Shown piece after piece: positions 20,305 through 24,401 of a stretch of 24,401 nt of DNA. The stretch covers positions 1 to 24,401 of the IMG/VR virus record IMGVR_UViG_3300017717_000074; one strand, written 5' to 3'. The notes under the pieces were generated by a model. That model had not been told where the DNA came from and did not search any database. It saw only the letters and a program-made list of their open reading frames with translations. The DNA is from a virus. Every line of letters begins with the position of its first letter. Within the stretch, counting starts at the first letter, position 1. The translations under genes and the position numbers were made by a program.

Positions 20305-21542
20305 AAAGTTTTAAAAACCATAACTACATAACCGAAGCTAAGAACACTCATATGACGCATATTGAGGATTTAATCTTAGACGGTGGAGTTAAGGGGGCTC
20401 GCCAAGCTATCCTAGCGCTAAGGTCATTGAGGGATATGTTGAGCGGAAATGCAGATGCACCTGTGGACATTTCTGTCAAATGGGACGGAGCCCCCGCCGT
20501 ATTTGCAGGTATTGACCCAAGAGATGGTGAATTCTTTGTAGCCAAAAAAGGTATATTCAATGCAAATCCAAAAGTTTATAAAAGTCATGCTGATATCAAT
20601 GCAGATACATCAGGTGATTTATCTAAAAAATTAAAATTAGCTTATGATAACTTAAAAGATGTTGGTATAACAGGTGTCATACAAGGTGATTTTATGTTTG
20701 AAAAAAGTGATTTAAAAACGGAGAAAATAAATGGAGTTGGACATACTACTTTCCATCCTAATACTATTGTCTATGCTGTACCTAATGGTACGCCTTTAGC
20801 TAGAGAAATTAAAGCAGCAAAAATAGGTATAGTATGGCACACAATATATACAGGTACAAAGTTTGAAAATATGAAAGCTGCATTTGGTAAATCAATTGCA
20901 ACCAATCTGAAGAAAACAAAAAACGTTTGGATGGTTGATGCTACATATCCTGATATCTCAGGAAAAGCTCTATTATCAAAAAAAGAAACAGATACTTTAA
21001 ATGCATTACTTTCAAACGCAGGTAAAACTTTTAGAAAAGTTGAAGCACCAGTACTCAAAGAATTAGAAGATAATAAAGAATTAAATTTAGTAGTAAACGT
21101 ATATAACAATACTAAGGTAAGAAGTGGTGAAAGAATAACAAATCCTAAGAGACATGCTAAAGGATTAATTAAATTTGTGACTGATAGATACGCAAAAGAA
21201 ATATCTAAACGTTCATCTGAAAAAGGTAAACAAACACAAGTAGATAAAAGAGATGCATTATTATCTTTCTTTAATAATTCAAACTTAAAAATTTTAGAAG
21301 ATGTGTTTAAATTACACAACTATGTGACAGATGCAAAATTAATTATTATAAATAAACTAGAGACGTTATCAAATATTGATACGTTTATCAAAACTAAATC
21401 CGGGTTTAAAGTCACCGGCTCAGAGGGCTTTGTAGCTATAGACCGTACGGAAGGTGGAGCGGTAAAGTTAGTTGATAGATTAGAATTTTCTACAAATAAC
21501 TTTTCGCCAGATATTATAAAAGGTTGGGATAATCCTAACTAA
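20301..21542 (+). CDS. Putative covalent nucleotidyltransferase (ligase-like) with capsid tag, 413 aa
   Basis: GTG start overlapping the previous TGA; N-terminus MKSFKNHNYITE|AKNT is a capsid-targeting variant. Ligase/capping-type motifs can be traced in order: I SVKWDGAPA with K60-x-D-G, III GVIQGDFMF (129-132), a IIIa-like GIVWHTIYTG (176-185), IV GSEGFVAID (E375-G376) and V GGAVKLVDR (K389). The distance from III to IV is longer than in typical ligases. The family is widespread in T4-like marine phages as a conserved protein without function. K60 would be the adenylated lysine. DNA around motifs I and IV-V is clearly GC-richer than the rest of the gene. Activity is inferred. Confidence 0.6.
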   Translation: MKSFKNHNYITEAKNTHMTHIEDLILDGGVKGARQAILALRSLRDMLSGNADAPVDISVKWDGAPAVFAGIDPRDGEFFVAKKGIFNANPKVYKSHADINADTSGDLSKKLKLAYDNLKDVGITGVIQGDFMFEKSDLKTEKINGVGHTTFHPNTIVYAVPNGTPLAREIKAAKIGIVWHTIYTGTKFENMKAAFGKSIATNLKKTKNVWMVDATYPDISGKALLSKKETDTLNALLSNAGKTFRKVEAPVLKELEDNKELNLVVNVYNNTKVRSGERITNPKRHAKGLIKFVTDRYAKEISKRSSEKGKQTQVDKRDALLSFFNNSNLKILEDVFKLHNYVTDAKLIIINKLETLSNIDTFIKTKSGFKVTGSEGFVAIDRTEGGAVKLVDRLEFSTNNFSPDIIKGWDNPN

Positions 21543-21561
21543 ATGGGAACCGAGGATATAA

Positions 21562-22941
21562 ATGTCAATACAATCATTTAGTGACTTTTTAACTGAAGCA
21601 ACAAAAGAAGTCACATTTACATTCGGGAGGTATAACCCTCCAACCATAGGGCATGAAAAGCTCTTTGATGCAGTGAAAAAACAAGCACGTTCAGGTGCTT
21701 ATCGCATATATACTTCCAAATCACAAGACTCAAAAAAGAATCCATTAGAATTTAAAGATAAAATAAAGTTCGTACGTAAAATGTTTCCTAAGCATGCTAG
21801 GGCTATTATGGGAGATAAGGATATACGTACAGTATTTGATATAGTCACAGTACTCTATGACCAAGGCTTTGTAAAAGTCACAATGGTTGTCGGTTCCGAT
21901 AGAGTAATAGAATTTGATACACTATTACAGAAGTACAATGGAGAAAAAGGAAGACATGGATTCTATAATTTTGAGCAAATAAATGTAGTTTCCGCAGGTG
22001 AACGTGACCCAGATGCTGAAGGAGCATCGGGCATGTCGGCCTCAAAAATGAGAGCATTCGCTCAACAAAACGACCTAGCAGGTTTTGCTAAAGGATTGCC
22101 GTCCGGCTTTAAGGATACTTCTGGATTATTCAACGCAGTTAGAAAGGGAATGGGACTTACTGAGTCACGTTCTTTTAGGCAACATATTGAATTACCTCCA
22201 GTATCACAAACTCGCGAAGAGTATATTGAAGGAAGTCTTTTTAAAGTCGGAGACCTTGTTAGAATAAAAGAAAATAACGAAAAAGGGAGAATAATTGTAT
22301 GCGGTTCGAATTACGTAATGGTGGAAAGCAACGACATAAGAAAAAGATATTGGCTAGAATCCGTAGAACTCGTAGAGGAGCATGGAGCAGGAGACTTCGG
22401 AACAAACAAAGCACTGAATAGATATCTAAAAGATACACCATTCTCTCAAGTAGTAAAACCTAAAACAGAAAATAAGAAACCTCAGAAAAGAAATAAAGCG
22501 TATCATAAAGGTTTGGGTCAATCTACAAAAGATAAAAGACAAGCGCAATTTAATAAACAAACTAAGATGGATGACGATAATCCAGCAGCATATAAGCCAG
22601 CACCTGGTGATAAATCTGCAAAGACTAAACCATCTAAGCATACCAAGAAATTTAAAGCTATGTACGGTGAAATGGCTGACCATTTAACCTTTGAAGATTT
22701 CATGGTAAAAGAAGCTGATACCGACGCGGCTTTAAAGAAAAAGGCGGATAAGAGTGGTATGCCATTAGGTATACTAAAACAAGTTTTTAATAGAGGTGTT
22801 GCAGCTTGGAGAACAGGACATAGACCTGGTACAACTGCAGTACAATGGGGATTAGCAAGAGTTAATTCTTTCGTAACAAAATCATCAGGAACATGGGGTA
22901 AAGCCGATAAAGACTTAGCCGCAAAAGTAAGAGGAAAATAA
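21562..22941 (+). CDS. HIGH-type nucleotidyltransferase with capsid tag and C-terminal phage domain, 459 aa
   Basis: N-terminus MSIQSFSDFLTE|ATKE is a capsid-targeting variant leading straight into a cytidylyltransferase-like domain (about 16-200): FTFGRYNPPTIGHEKL with T28-IGH31, VVGSDR (110-114) and GMSASKMR (157-164), the HIGH and ISSTKxR-like motifs of NMN-adenylyltransferase and PPAT relatives. Then a small SH3/KOW-like part (VGDLVRIKENNEKGRIIV, 229-246), a Lys-rich linker (280-365), a second tag-like segment LTFEDFMVKE|AD (375-386), and a C-terminal domain (LKKKADKSGMPLGILKQV, GVAAWRTGHRPGTTAVQWG) like DUF5824 proteins. Product is unknown; NAD- or CDP-type metabolites are possible. Confidence 0.8.
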   Translation: MSIQSFSDFLTEATKEVTFTFGRYNPPTIGHEKLFDAVKKQARSGAYRIYTSKSQDSKKNPLEFKDKIKFVRKMFPKHARAIMGDKDIRTVFDIVTVLYDQGFVKVTMVVGSDRVIEFDTLLQKYNGEKGRHGFYNFEQINVVSAGERDPDAEGASGMSASKMRAFAQQNDLAGFAKGLPSGFKDTSGLFNAVRKGMGLTESRSFRQHIELPPVSQTREEYIEGSLFKVGDLVRIKENNEKGRIIVCGSNYVMVESNDIRKRYWLESVELVEEHGAGDFGTNKALNRYLKDTPFSQVVKPKTENKKPQKRNKAYHKGLGQSTKDKRQAQFNKQTKMDDDNPAAYKPAPGDKSAKTKPSKHTKKFKAMYGEMADHLTFEDFMVKEADTDAALKKKADKSGMPLGILKQVFNRGVAAWRTGHRPGTTAVQWGLARVNSFVTKSSGTWGKADKDLAAKVRGK

Positions 22942-22943
22942 AA

Positions 22944-24401
22944 ATGAATTTTAGAGAATTTAGAGCATCAATAAAGGAAAATAAGATGTTAAAACCAACT
23001 TCTCCAAAGATGAGGCTTCAAATGGCTATATCTATTGCTTTAGATATGGGTGGTAATATGACTGGAGCCTATAAGAAAATAGAGAAGATAGAAAGAGGTT
23101 TAGGCGATCATCCAGCTGTTAAAGCAGCTTTAAGGTTTGCGAATGAATCAGTAAATGAAAAACTATCAGATGCTGATAAGAAGAAAAGATTAATTATGAT
23201 TCGTAAAGCCGTAGAGAAGATGAAAGATAGAGAACTTAAGATGGCTAAGAAAGATGCATTGGCCGCAATCAAAGCATTAGAATCAGTTGATGTAAATGAA
23301 CTCAATGGTCAAACTGGGCCGGTGTTAAAATTATCATATAAACCTCAAAGAGCTGGTGGTAAACTAACTAGTCATTCAACAATTACTAAATCTGATTTAT
23401 ATAACGATGTTGTATACAATAACAAAAATTGGAAGATAACAGCAAATACGAATTCAATCGAAATGAGACTTCCAAGATCTGATGGTGATGAGAGAGATAG
23501 AAAACATTTCTTAGATTTAATTAAAGGAGCAACAGGTGATGTTTCTAATTTAATTAGAGGTGGTAGTCTTACTAAATCAGAAGTTATGGAATTGAAAAAA
23601 GATTACGAAAAGGCAGTTAAAGCTTTTGGAGCAACAAAGGTAGTATCTCAAGACCATTCAATATATGTATCTCATGATAAACCTGGTGGATTAAAAGTTA
23701 AAGAAGGTCTATTAGCTATGTTAAAAGCATTAGATGAATTTGGTATGAGAAATCATATTAGTTTAAACTCTAGAAATGGTGTATTAACACAAATACAAGA
23801 TGCTGGTCAATATAACGAATCAGTTAAAGAAAGTGCAATGGATACAAGAGAAAGAAAGCTCAATATTAAAATGAAAGAACTCGAATATAAAATGAAATTA
23901 GCTGATTTCATAAAAGATAAAGTTGAAGCTAAAATTAAAACAAAAGAAGATAAAAAGAAATTACCTGAAGCTGATACATCTGAGTTAAAAGTATCTGATA
24001 CTAGTTCAACTACATTTAATAAACTAAACAAAATAGCAAAAGATGTTGGTGTTGAAATATCTAGAGAAGAGAATCATTTAAAAATAGTAGGTGATGCTAA
24101 GAAGATGGGAGAGTTCAAATCTCAAATGTCAGTAGCTATGAAAGAATCAAAAAAAGTAAAAGAAGGTACAATGGCTATTGGTATTAAAGATAGAGACCCA
24201 AAAGAAAGGGCAAGAGCACAAGCACAACTGAAAGTAATGTTAAAGAAAATTGGTAATAAGAAAGTAGGTTCTAAAGAAGGTCAAGACTTTGATGATAAAT
24301 TGGATTACGACATATTGTCAGACGATGAATTAGCAGATGAATTTGCAAATCCAAAAAACAAAAATATGAAAGTCAAAGACTTGTTAAAGAAACATTCAAA
24401 A
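22944..24401 (+). CDS. Large Lys-rich capsid-cassette protein (3' end outside window), at least 486 aa
   Basis: Open reading frame with no stop before the window edge, starting ATG 22944 two bases after the previous stop. N-terminus MNFREFRASIKE|NKML is a degenerate form of the capsid tag seen in the five genes before it; the residue after the predicted cut is Asn, not Ala. Contents: helical Lys-rich region (EKLSDADKKKRLIMIRKAVE), a globular part (NELNGQTGPVLKLSYKPQRA and NNKNWKITANTNSIEMRLPR), then long charged helices (TRERKLNIKMKELEYKMKL) and a Lys/Asp-rich end. Overall this looks like a structural or DNA-associated internal head protein. No family is recognised. Confidence 0.75.
   Translation, partial: MNFREFRASIKENKMLKPTSPKMRLQMAISIALDMGGNMTGAYKKIEKIERGLGDHPAVKAALRFANESVNEKLSDADKKKRLIMIRKAVEKMKDRELKMAKKDALAAIKALESVDVNELNGQTGPVLKLSYKPQRAGGKLTSHSTITKSDLYNDVVYNNKNWKITANTNSIEMRLPRSDGDERDRKHFLDLIKGATGDVSNLIRGGSLTKSEVMELKKDYEKAVKAFGATKVVSQDHSIYVSHDKPGGLKVKEGLLAMLKALDEFGMRNHISLNSRNGVLTQIQDAGQYNESVKESAMDTRERKLNIKMKELEYKMKLADFIKDKVEAKIKTKEDKKKLPEADTSELKVSDTSSTTFNKLNKIAKDVGVEISREENHLKIVGDAKKMGEFKSQMSVAMKESKKVKEGTMAIGIKDRDPKERARAQAQLKVMLKKIGNKKVGSKEGQDFDDKLDYDILSDDELADEFANPKNKNMKVKDLLKKHSK

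Noticed and set aside
21347-21354. TATAAATA inside the ligase-like gene
   Set aside because: About 210 bases before the next gene and within coding AT-rich DNA. It could be an internal late promoter, but nothing else supports it.
1-24401. tRNA genes, CRISPR arrays, insertion sequences, attachment sites
   Set aside because: Gaps between genes are short (none over 300 bases) and show no cloverleaf, spaced repeat array, transposase or terminal repeats.

Overview
The window is about 24.4 kb of AT-rich, densely packed DNA with every credible gene on the + strand. It reads as the replication, nucleotide-metabolism and head-gene arm of a T4-like tailed phage (myovirus), probably marine. T4-type core proteins are clear: DNA polymerase gp43, dCMP hydroxymethylase gp42, dCMP deaminase, recombinase UvsX and helicase gp41. 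They are mixed with genes common in marine T4-like phages: Hsp20, an Sm-like protein, a MazG-like protein, ribosomal protein S21, a 2OG-Fe(II) oxygenase and a HIGH-type nucleotidyltransferase. The host cannot be fixed from this window. Low GC and S21 would suit a marine proteobacterium such as a SAR11 relative, but that is inference.

Layout. 1-640: end of an hsp20 gene, a 46-residue membrane peptide and a terminator. 645-5318: gp43, a small UDG-like protein, an Sm-like protein, a MazG-like pyrophosphohydrolase and a primase-like protein. 5369-12288: a nucleotide and DNA-modification block (DUF1599-type protein, gp42, dCMP deaminase, a membrane protein, a GT-A glycosyltransferase, a GT-B glycosyltransferase, a HAD phosphatase, a sugar nucleotidyltransferase-kinase fusion and a C5-methyltransferase-fold protein). 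12323-15521: S21, UvsX, a hypothetical protein, gp41 and a membrane peptide, closed by a terminator. 15581-18119: a 2OG oxygenase and a string of small, translationally coupled hypothetical genes. 18125 to the end: a T4-type late promoter (TATAAATA), then six consecutive genes.

Two systems stand out. (1) A DNA-hypermodification locus apparently tethered to the replisome. gp42 carries the T4 catalytic and specificity residues at identical numbers (C148, D179), so hydroxymethylcytosine DNA is expected. The locus also encodes what looks like its own nucleotide-sugar supply. The GT-B enzyme ends in exactly the same peptide as the DNA polymerase (SLEDFFG), and the GT-A enzyme and the methyltransferase-like protein end in ITDFMI and LTDFML. 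These look like sliding-clamp-binding tails. The DNA encoding them is dual-use: the SLEDFFG module also supplies the Shine-Dalgarno and TTG start of the next gene, while the TDFM module is also a complete promoter whose -10 box contains the stop codon.

(2) A late cassette of six consecutive proteins that begin with variants of the T4 capsid-targeting sequence (pattern xSFKxFIxE|A). They would be packaged in the prohead, trimmed by the gp21-type protease and perhaps injected. They include a PAP2 phosphatase, a protein with covalent nucleotidyltransferase (ligase-like) motifs and a HIGH-motif nucleotidyltransferase.

Seven promoters share one architecture: a TTTACA-like -35, exactly 17 bp of spacer, and TATAAT, usually with an upstream TGn. 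Two of them place the expected transcript start only a few bases before the ATG of gp43 and of the GT-B gene, so those mRNAs may be leaderless.
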